Positions 22,904 to 31,837 of a DNA stretch of 64,000 bases are shown piece after piece. Position 1 is the stretch's first letter, and each line of letters opens with the position of its first letter. The DNA is from UBA10649 sp965278965. Lineage in GTDB: Bacteria; Actinomycetota; Actinomycetes; S36-B12. The position numbers and the translations under genes were made by a program. Below the pieces are notes generated by a model. It searched no databases and was not told where the DNA came from. It saw only the letters and a program-made list of their open reading frames with translations. The stretch is from positions 3,616,854-3,680,853 of the forward strand of contig OZ257127.1 in the NCBI GenBank assembly GCA_965278965.1. Reading direction: 5' to 3'.

Positions 22904-23541
22904 CCGGCACCGATGCGTTGCGGGTCGTCGTAGCCGACGACCATCCGGTCGTCCGGGCGGGGCTGCGGGCGGTGGTCGAGTCCCAGCCGGATCTGAGTGT
23001 CGTCGGCGAGTTCGACGCCGCCGAGGCCCTCCTGCGCTGGGTCGCAGAGGGCGGCCACGCGGACGTCGTCCTGCTCGACCTGCGGTTCGGCCCAGGTCGG
23101 ATGACCGGCGCCGAGGCGACGGCGGGGCTCGTCGAGCTCGGCGGGCCGCCCGTGCTGGTCGTCACGACGTACGGCTCGGACGCCGACATCCTCGCCGCGA
23201 TCGAGGCGGGAGCGACGGGGTACCTGCTCAAGGACACGCCTGCCCCCGAGCTCACCGACGCGATCCGCGCGGCCGCAGCGCGGCGCGTCACGCTGGGACC
23301 GGCTGTCCAAGAGCGTCTGCTGGAGCGGATGCGGACACCGGACCTGGCATTGACCCGACGCGAGCTGGACGTGCTGGCCCGCGTTGCTGCCGGTGACTCC
23401 AACGACCAAGTTGCCGCGGAGCTGGTCATCACGCGGGCGACCGTGAAGTCGCACCTCGCGCACGTCTACCTGAAGCTTGGCGTCCAGTCACGGACGGAGG
23501 CGCTCGCGGTCGCGCGCGAACGCCGCCTGCTTCCGGAATGA
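22900..23541 (+). CDS. LuxR/NarL-type response regulator
   Basis: A 213-residue response regulator: receiver with acidic pair DD (ADDHPVV), phospho-acceptor Asp60 (VVLLDLRFGPG), Thr in VTTYGSD and Lys in GYLLKDTP, then a LuxR helix-turn-helix (LTRRELDVLARVAAGDSN, ATVKSHLAHVYLKLGV, residues 150-200). It overlaps the kinase gene by 4 bp. This complete copy shows what the truncated remnant at 12727-13050 has lost. Regulation of the divergent ABC operon is inferred from position only. Confidence 0.95.
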   Translation: MTGTDALRVVVADDHPVVRAGLRAVVESQPDLSVVGEFDAAEALLRWVAEGGHADVVLLDLRFGPGRMTGAEATAGLVELGGPPVLVVTTYGSDADILAAIEAGATGYLLKDTPAPELTDAIRAAAARRVTLGPAVQERLLERMRTPDLALTRRELDVLARVAAGDSNDQVAAELVITRATVKSHLAHVYLKLGVQSRTEALAVARERRLLPE

Positions 23542-23600
23542 CGACCGATGGCAGGCGGTGGAGCGCGGCATGAGAGCGACGCCGCGGCGGTCGGGCCGGC

Positions 23601-23606
23601 TAACGT
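23601..23606 (+). promoter_or_regulatory. Leaderless-type -10 box of the VOC gene
   Basis: TAACGT is 6 nt before the ATG at 23613, identical in layout to the box at 11018. Confidence 0.5.
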
Positions 23607-23612
23607 GCCGCC

Positions 23613-23987
23613 ATGACGCAGACGAACGTCCTGACGGTGGCCATGATCACGGTCGACACGACCGACCCGATCCCGCTGGCGACCTGGTGGGCCGCGCGCA
23701 TCGGCGGTCGCATCGTCGAGGAGAACGACGGGTGGTTCGTCGTCGTCGCCGCACCCGGATCCGGGCCGGCGTTGGGCTTCCAGAAGGTCGACGAGCCGAC
23801 GCCCGGCAAGAACCGCATGCATCTGGACCTCACCGGTGCGGATCTCGCCGGATCAGTGGCGCAGCTCGTTGCCGCGGGCGCGACGCTCGTCGCCGAGCGT
23901 GAGTTCGAGGGCTTCTTGTGGACCACGCTCGCCGACCCGGACGGCAACGAGTTCTGCGTGTCCGGCCGTCACGGCGTCCCTGCATGA
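23613..23987 (+). CDS. VOC (glyoxalase-like) family protein
   Basis: A 124-residue vicinal-oxygen-chelate protein with two beta-alpha-beta-beta-beta units: TVAMITVDTTDPIPLATWWAA, GPALGFQKVDEPTPGKNRMHLDLTG, and FLWTTLADPDGNEFCVSG. These are the features of the DUF/glyoxalase group common in actinobacteria (His and Asp/Glu as possible metal ligands); some bind antibiotics or act as isomerases, but nothing here tells the substrate. The HAD hydrolase gene overlaps its stop by 4 bp, so they are co-translated. Confidence 0.92.
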   Translation: MTQTNVLTVAMITVDTTDPIPLATWWAARIGGRIVEENDGWFVVVAAPGSGPALGFQKVDEPTPGKNRMHLDLTGADLAGSVAQLVAAGATLVAEREFEGFLWTTLADPDGNEFCVSGRHGVPA

Positions 23988-24586
23988 GCGTCGTGCCGAT
24001 GCGCGTCCTGCCGGACCCGCCGGATACAGCCAGGGCGCTCCTGTTCGACTGCGACGGGACACTCGTCGACACGATGGGCCTGCACCGCAAGGTGTGGGCA
24101 GACCTGCTCGGCGTCCACGGGTTCGTCGTCACGGACCCCTGGTGGGAGGCGTACGGGAACGACCCGATGGAGCCGTTCGTTCGGCGGGCGATCCCCGGTG
24201 CGGACACGGCGCTGATCGAGCAGCTCCGCGTCGCCGGTATCGACGACTTCGTGGCTCGCATCCATGAGCTCGAGCCCGTCCACGAGGTCGTCCAGCTCGC
24301 GCGACGGTTCCATGGCAGGGTCCCGCTCGCCGTCGTGTCCGGCGGGTACCGCGAGCCGGTCGTCGGCGCGCTCGACGCCGTCGGCATCACTGACCTGTTC
24401 GACCACGTGGTCACCGCGGACGACGTCCCCAACGGCAAGCCGGCACCGGATGGATACCTCCTCGCACTGGACCGACTCGGTCTGGACCCGCACGACGTCG
24501 TCGTCTACGAGGACAGCGACGTGGGGCTTGCATCGGCACAGGCCGCCGGGATCTCGACGATCATCGACATCCGGGCCGTCGGCTAG
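23984..24586 (+). CDS. HAD-superfamily hydrolase (beta-phosphoglucomutase-like)
   Basis: A 200-residue HAD phosphatase: motif I LLFDCDGTLVDT (about residues 19-30) with two aspartates, motif II Ser in AVVSGGYREPV, motif III Lys in NGKPAPDGYLLAL and motif IV in VVVYEDSDVGLASAQAAG. The helical cap between residues 35 and 95 is the type found in beta-phosphoglucomutases and phosphatases of sugar phosphates, but the cap is shorter here. The substrate is uncertain. ATG overlaps the VOC stop (ATGA). Confidence 0.92.
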   Translation: MSVVPMRVLPDPPDTARALLFDCDGTLVDTMGLHRKVWADLLGVHGFVVTDPWWEAYGNDPMEPFVRRAIPGADTALIEQLRVAGIDDFVARIHELEPVHEVVQLARRFHGRVPLAVVSGGYREPVVGALDAVGITDLFDHVVTADDVPNGKPAPDGYLLALDRLGLDPHDVVVYEDSDVGLASAQAAGISTIIDIRAVG

Positions 24587-24606
24587 GGCGAGCTGCAGGG
24601 CAGGAC

Positions 24607-24661
24607 TCACAGGGGCCTCTCAGACAGCTGCCAGCGCAGGCGCAGCCTCGTGGCCGAGAAT
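24607..24661 (+). promoter_or_regulatory. Tandem 11-bp direct repeats and -10 of the exported dioxygenase
   Basis: Four heptamers follow each other with 4-nt gaps: TCACAGG (24607), TCTCAGA (24618), TGCCAGC (24629), GCGCAGC (24640), giving CAG exactly every 11 bp. GAGAAT (24656-24661) is the -10, 6 nt before the ATG. This is the layout of an OmpR/PhoB-family activator site ending just before -10; the first unit resembles the PhoP motif of mycobacteria. Confidence 0.55.
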
Positions 24662-24667
24662 CCCCGC

Positions 24668-25489
24668 ATGGCAACGACAACGCACGACGAGCCCGTCGAC
24701 AGCCTCGGACTGCGGGCGGACGCGGACCGCGCGCTCAGCAGGCGAGGAGTTCTCGCCCTGATCGGTGGGCTGGGCATCGCCGGCGGGCTAGCAGCCTGCG
24801 GCCAGGCGGGGTCCGCGAGCCCGTCCACCGCCGCGACCGCGGCCGGCGCAACGGCGTCTGCGACACCCCTCGTAGAGATTCCGGACGAGACCAACGGCCC
24901 GTACCCCGCCGACGGCACCAACGGCGTCGACGTCCTCGACGACACGGGAATCGTGCGCACTGACCTCCGGACGAGCACCACCACCGGCACGACCGCCGGG
25001 GGAGTGCCGCTGCAGGCCACCCTCGTCGTCCGGGATGCTTCGACGGGAGACGCGGTCGTCGGCGCTGCGGTGTACGCGTGGCACTGCGATCGGGAGGGCC
25101 GGTACTCGCTGTACTCGTCGGGAGTCGAGGACGAGGACTACCTGCGCGGCGTCCAGGTGACCGACGCGACCGGCGCCGTCACGTTCACGACGATCTATCC
25201 CGCCTGCTACACCGGGCGATGGCCGCACATCCACTTCGAGGTCTACGGCAGCGTCGAGGAGGCGACCGGCGGAGGGACCCCGCTGAAGACCTCGCAGCTG
25301 GCGCTGCCCAAGGAGACGTCCGAGGCGGTGTACGCGACCGACGGGTACTCCGCGAGCGTGTCGAACCTCGCGGCACTGAGCCTGACGAGCGACAACGTCT
25401 TCGGTGATGACGGCGGCATCCATCAGCTGGCGACGATGTCCGGCGACGTGTCGTCGGGCTACCGCGCGAGTCTCACCGCGCCGATCTGA
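24668..25489 (+). CDS. Exported intradiol ring-cleavage dioxygenase-like protein
   Basis: A 273-residue protein of the protocatechuate/catechol intradiol dioxygenase fold. The N-terminus has LSRRGVLALIGGLGIAGGLAACG near residues 27-49, a twin-arginine/lipoprotein signal with Cys as the acylation site. The beta-sandwich carries the putative iron ligands: Tyr in GRYSLYSS, Tyr in YPACYTGRW and two His in WPHIHFEVYG. Secreted homologues in actinobacteria are often annotated dioxygenase but proven substrates are few. The ATG follows GAGAAT by 6 nt, so the mRNA should be leaderless. Tandem repeats upstream suggest control by an OmpR-type activator. Confidence 0.88.
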   Translation: MATTTHDEPVDSLGLRADADRALSRRGVLALIGGLGIAGGLAACGQAGSASPSTAATAAGATASATPLVEIPDETNGPYPADGTNGVDVLDDTGIVRTDLRTSTTTGTTAGGVPLQATLVVRDASTGDAVVGAAVYAWHCDREGRYSLYSSGVEDEDYLRGVQVTDATGAVTFTTIYPACYTGRWPHIHFEVYGSVEEATGGGTPLKTSQLALPKETSEAVYATDGYSASVSNLAALSLTSDNVFGDDGGIHQLATMSGDVSSGYRASLTAPI

Positions 25490-25503
25490 GGGTGGTGCGC
25501 CGG

Positions 25504-26454
25504 TCAGCGCCGGTGCGTCTTGGCGAGGTAGAGCGCCTGGTCGGCGCGACGAAGGACGTCGTCCAGCGGCTCGCCGCGCGCCCACTCGACGACACCGGAC
25601 GACCACCGTGACCGGCTCACCTCGTGCAGTCGGGCGAGCAGTGCGTGAGCGGCCGCCGTGTCGGTGTCGACGAGGACGAGGACGAACTCGTCCCCGCCGG
25701 TGCGCGCGAGAATGTCGGTCGACCGGAGCGAGCGCTGCCAGGCCCGGGCGAGCTCTTCGAGCAGGGCGTCTCCCGCGGCGTGCCCGTGGCGGTCGTTGTA
25801 CCCCTTGAAGTCGTTGAGGTCGATCGCCACGACGCAGGTGCGGCGGTCGGCGCGCAGGGCCATCGAGTGCACGAGCGTCGCTGCCTCCGATAGCCCGCGA
25901 CGGTTCAGGACGCCGGTGAGCGGGTCGCGCACGGCCGCCGCGGCGAGCATCGCAGCCACCCGCCAGACGAGCCACGCGAGCGCGACGAGGGTGACGATGA
26001 CGCTGGCGGCGTAGACCGGCGACCCCAGATGAGGGGAAGCGATGACGACGGCGGTGAACAGCGCGATCATCAGGCCGACCTGGAACACGATGTGCCGCGC
26101 CGGCAGGAAGTAGCCCGAGTACGCGGCCAGCAGGCACAGGCCCATCGCCGCGGCGAGCTGGCTGGATGCCGAGTCGCCGTAGTAGGCCGCGACCGCCACG
26201 GCGATCGTCAGGACGGTCACCCAGACGTCGAGGAACCATGGGTTCAGGTGGGGTAGGGCCCACAACGTGATGCCGGCCAGCACGCCCAGGCAGCCGCCGG
26301 CCGCGGCCAGGACATCAGGCGCGTAGCTTGCCGACGGCGGCCACAGGGCGAACCCGATGCACTGTGCCGCACCGAGGGCGATCAGGACGGCGAGAGCTGT
26401 TGCGGAGGTCTGGCTGCCCAGGGCGGAGCCACGGATGGATCCCCCTCCAGCCAT
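25504..26454 (-). CDS. GGDEF-domain diguanylate cyclase, membrane bound
   Basis: A 316-residue protein with about six membrane helices (residues 18-170) followed by one GGDEF domain (about 173-315). It contains DPLTGVLNRRGLSEA, VAIDLNDFKGYNDRHGHAAGD and an intact RTGGDEFVLVL active-site loop, so it should make c-di-GMP. The allosteric I-site RxxD upstream is not clear (RSTD). No PAS or HAMP domain is seen, so sensing is presumably through the membrane part. Convergent with the dioxygenase gene, 14 bp between stops. Confidence 0.92.
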   Translation of the reverse strand: MAGGGSIRGSALGSQTSATALAVLIALGAAQCIGFALWPPSASYAPDVLAAAGGCLGVLAGITLWALPHLNPWFLDVWVTVLTIAVAVAAYYGDSASSQLAAAMGLCLLAAYSGYFLPARHIVFQVGLMIALFTAVVIASPHLGSPVYAASVIVTLVALAWLVWRVAAMLAAAAVRDPLTGVLNRRGLSEAATLVHSMALRADRRTCVVAIDLNDFKGYNDRHGHAAGDALLEELARAWQRSLRSTDILARTGGDEFVLVLVDTDTAAAHALLARLHEVSRSRWSSGVVEWARGEPLDDVLRRADQALYLAKTHRR

Positions 26455-26518
26455 GACCGACCTCCCTGGCCGGCAAGGCTACGGGTTCAGGCCGCCCCGT
26501 AGGTGGAGGCCGGCCGCG

Positions 26519-29500
26519 TCAGTCGACCTCGGCGCAGGCCTGCAACGAGGGCACCCATACGAAGCCGGCGGGACAGGAGTGCGTCGGCGTCGGTGTCGGT
26601 GTCGGCCCGGGTTGCGGCGTGGGATCAGGTGCCGTGGGGGTCGTGATCGCGAACGTGATCGTCCCCTGGGCGATCGTGCCGACCGTCGCTGTGGCCTGGA
26701 CGGTGACGGACGCTGATGAGACCGCGGCCGGCGTCCCGGACACCACACCGGTGCTCGGGTCGATCGTCAGTCCGGGCGGGAGGGCGGGCTTGCCGACGAC
26801 GGAGTAGCTGAGGTCGGGCGACGGCCCGAAGCCGGACGGCGTGAACGCCGTCGATGCGACGGCGGTCCCGACCGTGCCGGTGACGGTCTGCGGCGACGGT
26901 GACAGGGAGCCGAGCACGGTGAGCCAGATGGTCGCCGTTCCGGTTCCGCCGGCTGTGTCCGTGGCCGTCACGCGGTAGGGCTGGGCGATGCTCGCGCTCG
27001 TCGGCATCACGCCGTGGATCTGGCCAGTCGCGCTGTTCATCGTCAGGCCGCCCGGCAGCGGCGGGTCGACCGTGTAGGTCACCGGCCCTTGGAACGCCCC
27101 GCCGGGCGTGTAGGCCGACGGTGCCGGCGTGGCCGCCGACGCGCGCTGACCGACCGTGCCGGAGATGTTCTGGACGGCGGGCGTCAGCGAGTAGTCGCCG
27201 ACCGTGGTCGTCAGGTACGCCGTCGCCGTCACGCGTCCGGACCTCGCCGTGATCGTGTGGACCTGGCGGGGCGAGTCGACGGTCGGCGAGCCGCTGACGA
27301 CGCCGGTCGTGCGGTCGAGCACGAGGCCGGCCGGAAGCTTCGGCGTGATCGCGTACTCGGGTGCAGCGGGGAAGCCCGTCGCCGTCGGCGTCACGTAGTC
27401 GGTGGTCACGCCGACCGGCGGCTGGATCCCGGCGGGGATGACGGTGACGGCCTGGCCCACGGCGAGCTTGAGGCTCTGCGGGGTCGGGGCGATCGCCGCG
27501 CAACCCTTCGGGTCGCCGACGGACACGACCCACGAGCGGGCGCTGTTCGTGCCGATGGCCGGGCTGAGCGCGCTGTCGAGGAACGTGTCGCTGTAGGCCG
27601 TCCCGTAGGCGCCGCTGGCGCCGCCGCCGCCGCGCGAGACCTCCCGGACGAGCGCGTCGTACGCGTTCCATGCCCCCAGGCTCGCGCCGGCGTGACCGTA
27701 CGCGTGCGTCCGAGGGTCAAGGGTGAAGTACGCGGCGCCCGGGCCTGTGCTGGTGCCCGACGCGACGCCCGCGACCGCGGGCACCGGGTAGGTGCTGCCC
27801 CAGTAGCCGTAGGCGAACCCGGCGATGAAGTCCCGGTAGATCGTCTTGACGAGGTCCTGGTACCCGGAGCCGGCGACCTGGCTGCCGTTGCCCCAGCCGT
27901 AGTCCGTGCCGCCGATCTGCGCGCGGAACGGCCCGTCCTCGCCGTACAGCGCGTAGCCCGTGCCGCCGTGTGTCCCCGGTCCGTAGATGCTCGCGCCTTC
28001 GACGGTGAGCGTGGGGCCGGTGGCCGCCCCGTTCTGGATCGTGCCGCTCAGCGTCCACGTGTCGGACGTTCCGGCATAGGTCGCCGTGTAGGCGAAGGTG
28101 CCGTCCTGCTGTGCGCTGTTGTGCACGTCGTTGATCGTCAGCGGGCTCAGTGACTCGACCGACTGCACGTAGGCCTGGACATCCGGCGTCGTGTAGACGG
28201 CCGGCTTCTTCGCTGCGCCGACGTATCCGGCGAGAGCACCGTTCGCGTCGTACCGCAGCACGCCGCCGGTGAGGTCGGGGTTGGCGGTGCTCCAGTACGC
28301 GGGCGGGACGATCCGCTCAAGGCCGTCCACCAGGGAGCTGAGGCAGCCGGTCGACCGGTCGGAGTCGGCGAGCGGCTTGTTCGGCAGCCCGGTTGCCGGT
28401 GCGTCCGTGTACAGGGACGACGACATGGCCCAGCCGATCTGGTCGATCAGTGTGAGATCGGTGTACGTGTTGGTGGAGTACGTGAGCTCGAACATTGCGT
28501 ACCGGTACGGGGATGTGGCAGGGCCGGGGGGCGCGTCCCCGGTCGCGAGGTAGGTCGTGCCGGTCGAGGTCGTGGTCGACGACGACACGAGGACGACGCC
28601 TGACGCGAGCCCGTTCGTCACGTCGAAGTACGCGGTGTGCGCCTTCTTGTCGTAGGTCGACGTGCCATCCGTGTCCGTCAGGCCCGTGAATGCGACGGTC
28701 GTCAGGGTGTTCGGGTTGACGCCGGCGAACCCGGACGCGGTGCCGCCGGCGCTCGCGTCCGCGGTCAGCGACACGTAGATCTCGGTGTCCGGCAGGCCGG
28801 TGTCGTTGCGGACGTAGACGCGGACGGGTCCGGTGTAGGGCGGCTGGTACGTGATGGCCCGCATGGCGGAGAGTCGCTGGTCACCACTCGCCGGCATGGT
28901 GCCGGGCACGAGGAGCACCGTGCTCGCCGCGTCGTTGAGCGACACGGCGAGGGCGCAGTACGTCGTGACGGACGGGTCCACGGGGATGGGCGTCAGGACC
29001 AGGGCGTGGGCGGTCGGCGTCGCGGCGTTGCTGAGCGCCGTCGCGGCGCGGTTCCCCGTGCACAGCGCCTGCTGGACCGTTGCCGCTGAGAGATCAGGTC
29101 CATCGACAGGGGAGGTGATGGTGATCGTCTGCGGGTCGCCGGCGGGTGCGGTCGACAGGAGACTCGCGGGCTCGGCGGCACCGAGAGCGGGCACGACGTT
29201 CTTCACCTGGAGCACGTCGTTGCCGCCGACGAGGATCGTCCGCACCCCGGAGTTGGCTGCGTTGGCGATGCCGACCGTGCAGGAGCCCTCCGCCGGGGCA
29301 CCGGACTTCGGGTCGGTCAGCAGGTCAGCCGGGACCTGGACCGCGAGCCAGGTGCCGGTCGAGCCGTACTGGAACGGTGTCAGGCTCTGGTACGACGTCG
29401 CTTGCGGCTGGTTCGGGTTCGGCACGGGACAGTAGAGCTCGACGGTCGACGCCTGCAGGTTGGTGCCCCACACGTAGAGCGTCGATGCCGACGTGGCCGA

Positions 29501-29653
29501 GACGACGGACGGGAACATGCCGGCCGGGCCGGGGACCGCAGCCGAGGCCGGCGCAGCGAGCGGGATGCCGGCGAGCAGCGCTGCCGAGATGACCGCGGCC
29601 GCCGTGAGCGCGGACGTTCGACGCAGTCGCGCGCGTCGGATCTGGACTCGCAT
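26519..29653 (-). CDS. Large secreted GH64-like glucanase with Ig repeats
   Basis: A 1044-residue exported protein. A long basic signal peptide (MRVQIRRARLRRTSALTAAA) is followed by a cleavage site around residue 39. Residues 50-290 are beta-rich of unknown type. Residues about 310-690 resemble beta-1,3-glucanase of family GH64 (FELTYSTNTYTDLTLIDQIGW, then GPFRAQIGGTDYGWGNG, RTHAYGHAGASL), but catalytic Asp/Glu need structural alignment. Three putative Ig (He_PIG) domains follow, each with a LPAGL-type start and TGxVSGxP end, then a proline/threonine linker and the short CPAGFVWVPSLQACAEVD tail. It would act outside the cell on glucans, possibly those of fungi. Confidence 0.8.
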   Translation of the reverse strand: MRVQIRRARLRRTSALTAAAVISAALLAGIPLAAPASAAVPGPAGMFPSVVSATSASTLYVWGTNLQASTVELYCPVPNPNQPQATSYQSLTPFQYGSTGTWLAVQVPADLLTDPKSGAPAEGSCTVGIANAANSGVRTILVGGNDVLQVKNVVPALGAAEPASLLSTAPAGDPQTITITSPVDGPDLSAATVQQALCTGNRAATALSNAATPTAHALVLTPIPVDPSVTTYCALAVSLNDAASTVLLVPGTMPASGDQRLSAMRAITYQPPYTGPVRVYVRNDTGLPDTEIYVSLTADASAGGTASGFAGVNPNTLTTVAFTGLTDTDGTSTYDKKAHTAYFDVTNGLASGVVLVSSSTTTSTGTTYLATGDAPPGPATSPYRYAMFELTYSTNTYTDLTLIDQIGWAMSSSLYTDAPATGLPNKPLADSDRSTGCLSSLVDGLERIVPPAYWSTANPDLTGGVLRYDANGALAGYVGAAKKPAVYTTPDVQAYVQSVESLSPLTINDVHNSAQQDGTFAYTATYAGTSDTWTLSGTIQNGAATGPTLTVEGASIYGPGTHGGTGYALYGEDGPFRAQIGGTDYGWGNGSQVAGSGYQDLVKTIYRDFIAGFAYGYWGSTYPVPAVAGVASGTSTGPGAAYFTLDPRTHAYGHAGASLGAWNAYDALVREVSRGGGGASGAYGTAYSDTFLDSALSPAIGTNSARSWVVSVGDPKGCAAIAPTPQSLKLAVGQAVTVIPAGIQPPVGVTTDYVTPTATGFPAAPEYAITPKLPAGLVLDRTTGVVSGSPTVDSPRQVHTITARSGRVTATAYLTTTVGDYSLTPAVQNISGTVGQRASAATPAPSAYTPGGAFQGPVTYTVDPPLPGGLTMNSATGQIHGVMPTSASIAQPYRVTATDTAGGTGTATIWLTVLGSLSPSPQTVTGTVGTAVASTAFTPSGFGPSPDLSYSVVGKPALPPGLTIDPSTGVVSGTPAAVSSASVTVQATATVGTIAQGTITFAITTPTAPDPTPQPGPTPTPTPTHSCPAGFVWVPSLQACAEVD

Positions 29654-29879
29654 CGGTTCCCCTTCGATCGGTGGGCAGCGGTCACGATAGGGGCGGCGGA
29701 CGCCCGGAACAGGGATCGATCCCGGCTGATCCCACTCACGGTTTCCGCTCGGTTCCGGATCGCATTCGTGAGGGGCGACCCCGCCGACATTGACGTCCGC
29801 TGCACGCGCCGGCCCAACGGGTGCTAGGAAGGGCGCGCAAAGTCATCTATACAGGTTGATGCCTGGTGGAGGTGCCTCG

Positions 29880-31832
29880 ATGGCGTTCCCGACGCTCCTG
29901 TCGCCGATCCGCGTCGGCACGATGCCGCTGCGGAACCGGGTGATGATGCCGCCCCACACCGCTCCGCTCGGTCCGCTGTGGGGCACGCCGGAGCAGGCCG
30001 AGCAGAACATCGCGTACATCCGTCGGCGGTGCGAGGCCGGCGTCGCGTGGGTCGTCAACATCACCGGCCACATCGACAACCTGTTCATCCCGGGGTTCAC
30101 ACCGGTCGGCATCGGTGCGCGGACCGCGGGCTACTTCCGGCTGCCCGTCTTCCATGACCGGGTTCAGGCGTACACCGAGGCCGTCCACGCCGCGGGTGCG
30201 TTCACGACCGTCCAGCTCGTCAGCCAGGGTGGGCTCCCGAACGCCCCGTCGGCGACGCTCAGCTCACCGGTGCTCAACGCCGTACCGCACGTCCTCGACC
30301 GCGACGAGATCCGTTGGTATGTCTCGGAGTTCGCCTGGTCCGCGCGTGAGGCGCAGCGTGCTGGCGCCGACGGCATCGACCTCCACCTCAACCACGACGA
30401 CCTCATGGAGTGGTTCCTGTCGCCGCTGGTGAACGGCCGCGACGACGAGTACGGCGGCAGCCTCGACAACCGCCTGCGCTTCGCGACCGAGATCCTCCGG
30501 GAGATCCGCGAGCTGTGCGGCGACGACTTCACCGTCGGCGTCCGGCTGAACATGTTCGAGGAGGCGCCGGGCGGCTACGACCTGGCCGAGGGGGTCGAGA
30601 TCGCGCGGCGGCTGGAGGCCACCGGGATGGTCGACTACCTGAGCCTGGTGGCCGGCAGCAACTGGGGGAACCCGAGCTACGTCCAGTCGCACGTCTATCC
30701 GCCGGCGGCCTGGGCGGAGCTGTCGGGGGAGTTCGTCGCCGCCGTCGACCTGCCGATCGCCTACTCCGGACGGGTCACGACCCCGGAGGTCGCCGAGCAG
30801 GTCCTGGCGGCCGGGCAGGCCCACATCGTCGGCGTCGCGAGGGGCCTGCTCGCCGAGCCCGACTGGGTCGCGAAGGCTGCCGCGGACCGTTCCGCCGACA
30901 TCCGTCCGTGCACCGGGTGCAACGACTGCATCAGCGCCGTCGTGGTCGAGCGCACGGCGTTCGCCTGCGCCGTCAACCCGCACGCCGGAACGGAGAGCAC
31001 CGGCGACTGGCCGGTGCCGGCGACCCGTCCACGCGACGTCCTCGTCATCGGCGGCGGTCCCGCCGGTCTCGAGGCTGCCGCGCTCGCGGCCGAGCGCGGC
31101 CACCGCGTCCGCCTCTGGGAGGCATCCGACCGGCTCGGCGGCCTGCTGCGGACGGCGACCGCGGCGCCCACGTTCGACGCCTTCGGCACGTTCTTGGACT
31201 GGCAGGAGCGGCGGGTCCGCAACCTGGGTGTCGACGTCAGCCTGAGGGTGAGGGCTGTGGGCGAGGACATCGTCGCTGCCGGTGCTGACGTCGTCATCGT
31301 CGCTACTGGTACGGACCGTCGGCGTCCGGGGGTCCCGGGCGACGACCTGCCGTTCGTGCACGACGTTCGGGACGTCCTCGCGGGCTCGGCCGAGTGCGGA
31401 CGGCGCGTCGTCGTCGTCGCGCAGGACGACCACGTCGCCCCGCTCGCCGTCGCGGACCTGCTCGCCGGCCGGGGGAGTGACGTGACGATCGTCTACTCGA
31501 CGCTCGCGCCCGCGCCCCTGCTCAGTCGCTACGCGATCGGCGGCTTCCTGGCCCGGCTGGAGGGCCAGGGCGTGCGGATCCGGACGAGCGAGCAGGTCGT
31601 CCGGATCGCCGTCGGGACCGTCGAGACGCGCAAGGTCTACTCCCAGCTGCCCGGGGAGCCGATCGCCGCGGACTCCGTGGTACTCGCCTGCGGCGGTGTG
31701 CCCCTCGGCGGGCTCGCGGTGGAGCTGCGCGGGCGCGTGCCGGAGGTGCACGTGCTCGGCGACGCGTTCGCGCCACGCCGCCAGATCTATGCGACGCGCG
31801 AGGCGTACGCCCTCGTCCGTGCGATTGACTGA
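29880..31832 (+). CDS. TMADH/2,4-dienoyl-CoA reductase-like NADH:flavin oxidoreductase
   Basis: A 650-residue modular oxidoreductase. Residues 1-350 form the FMN TIM barrel (ATG at 29880, GGTGGAGG ribosome site). Between the halves lies a cysteine cluster, CTGCNDC then AFACAVNPHAG, with spacing C-x2-C-x2-C-x12-C as in trimethylamine dehydrogenase, which binds a 4Fe-4S cluster. The C-terminal half has the FAD site VIGGGPAGLEAAALAAERGH and a second NAD-type domain VIVATGTDRRRPGVPGDD. Electrons run from NAD(P)H or a reduced substrate through FMN, the cluster and FAD. The substrate is unknown. The epoxide hydrolase gene follows after 5 bp. Confidence 0.92.
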   Translation: MAFPTLLSPIRVGTMPLRNRVMMPPHTAPLGPLWGTPEQAEQNIAYIRRRCEAGVAWVVNITGHIDNLFIPGFTPVGIGARTAGYFRLPVFHDRVQAYTEAVHAAGAFTTVQLVSQGGLPNAPSATLSSPVLNAVPHVLDRDEIRWYVSEFAWSAREAQRAGADGIDLHLNHDDLMEWFLSPLVNGRDDEYGGSLDNRLRFATEILREIRELCGDDFTVGVRLNMFEEAPGGYDLAEGVEIARRLEATGMVDYLSLVAGSNWGNPSYVQSHVYPPAAWAELSGEFVAAVDLPIAYSGRVTTPEVAEQVLAAGQAHIVGVARGLLAEPDWVAKAAADRSADIRPCTGCNDCISAVVVERTAFACAVNPHAGTESTGDWPVPATRPRDVLVIGGGPAGLEAAALAAERGHRVRLWEASDRLGGLLRTATAAPTFDAFGTFLDWQERRVRNLGVDVSLRVRAVGEDIVAAGADVVIVATGTDRRRPGVPGDDLPFVHDVRDVLAGSAECGRRVVVVAQDDHVAPLAVADLLAGRGSDVTIVYSTLAPAPLLSRYAIGGFLARLEGQGVRIRTSEQVVRIAVGTVETRKVYSQLPGEPIAADSVVLACGGVPLGGLAVELRGRVPEVHVLGDAFAPRRQIYATREAYALVRAID

Positions 31833-31837
31833 CGACC

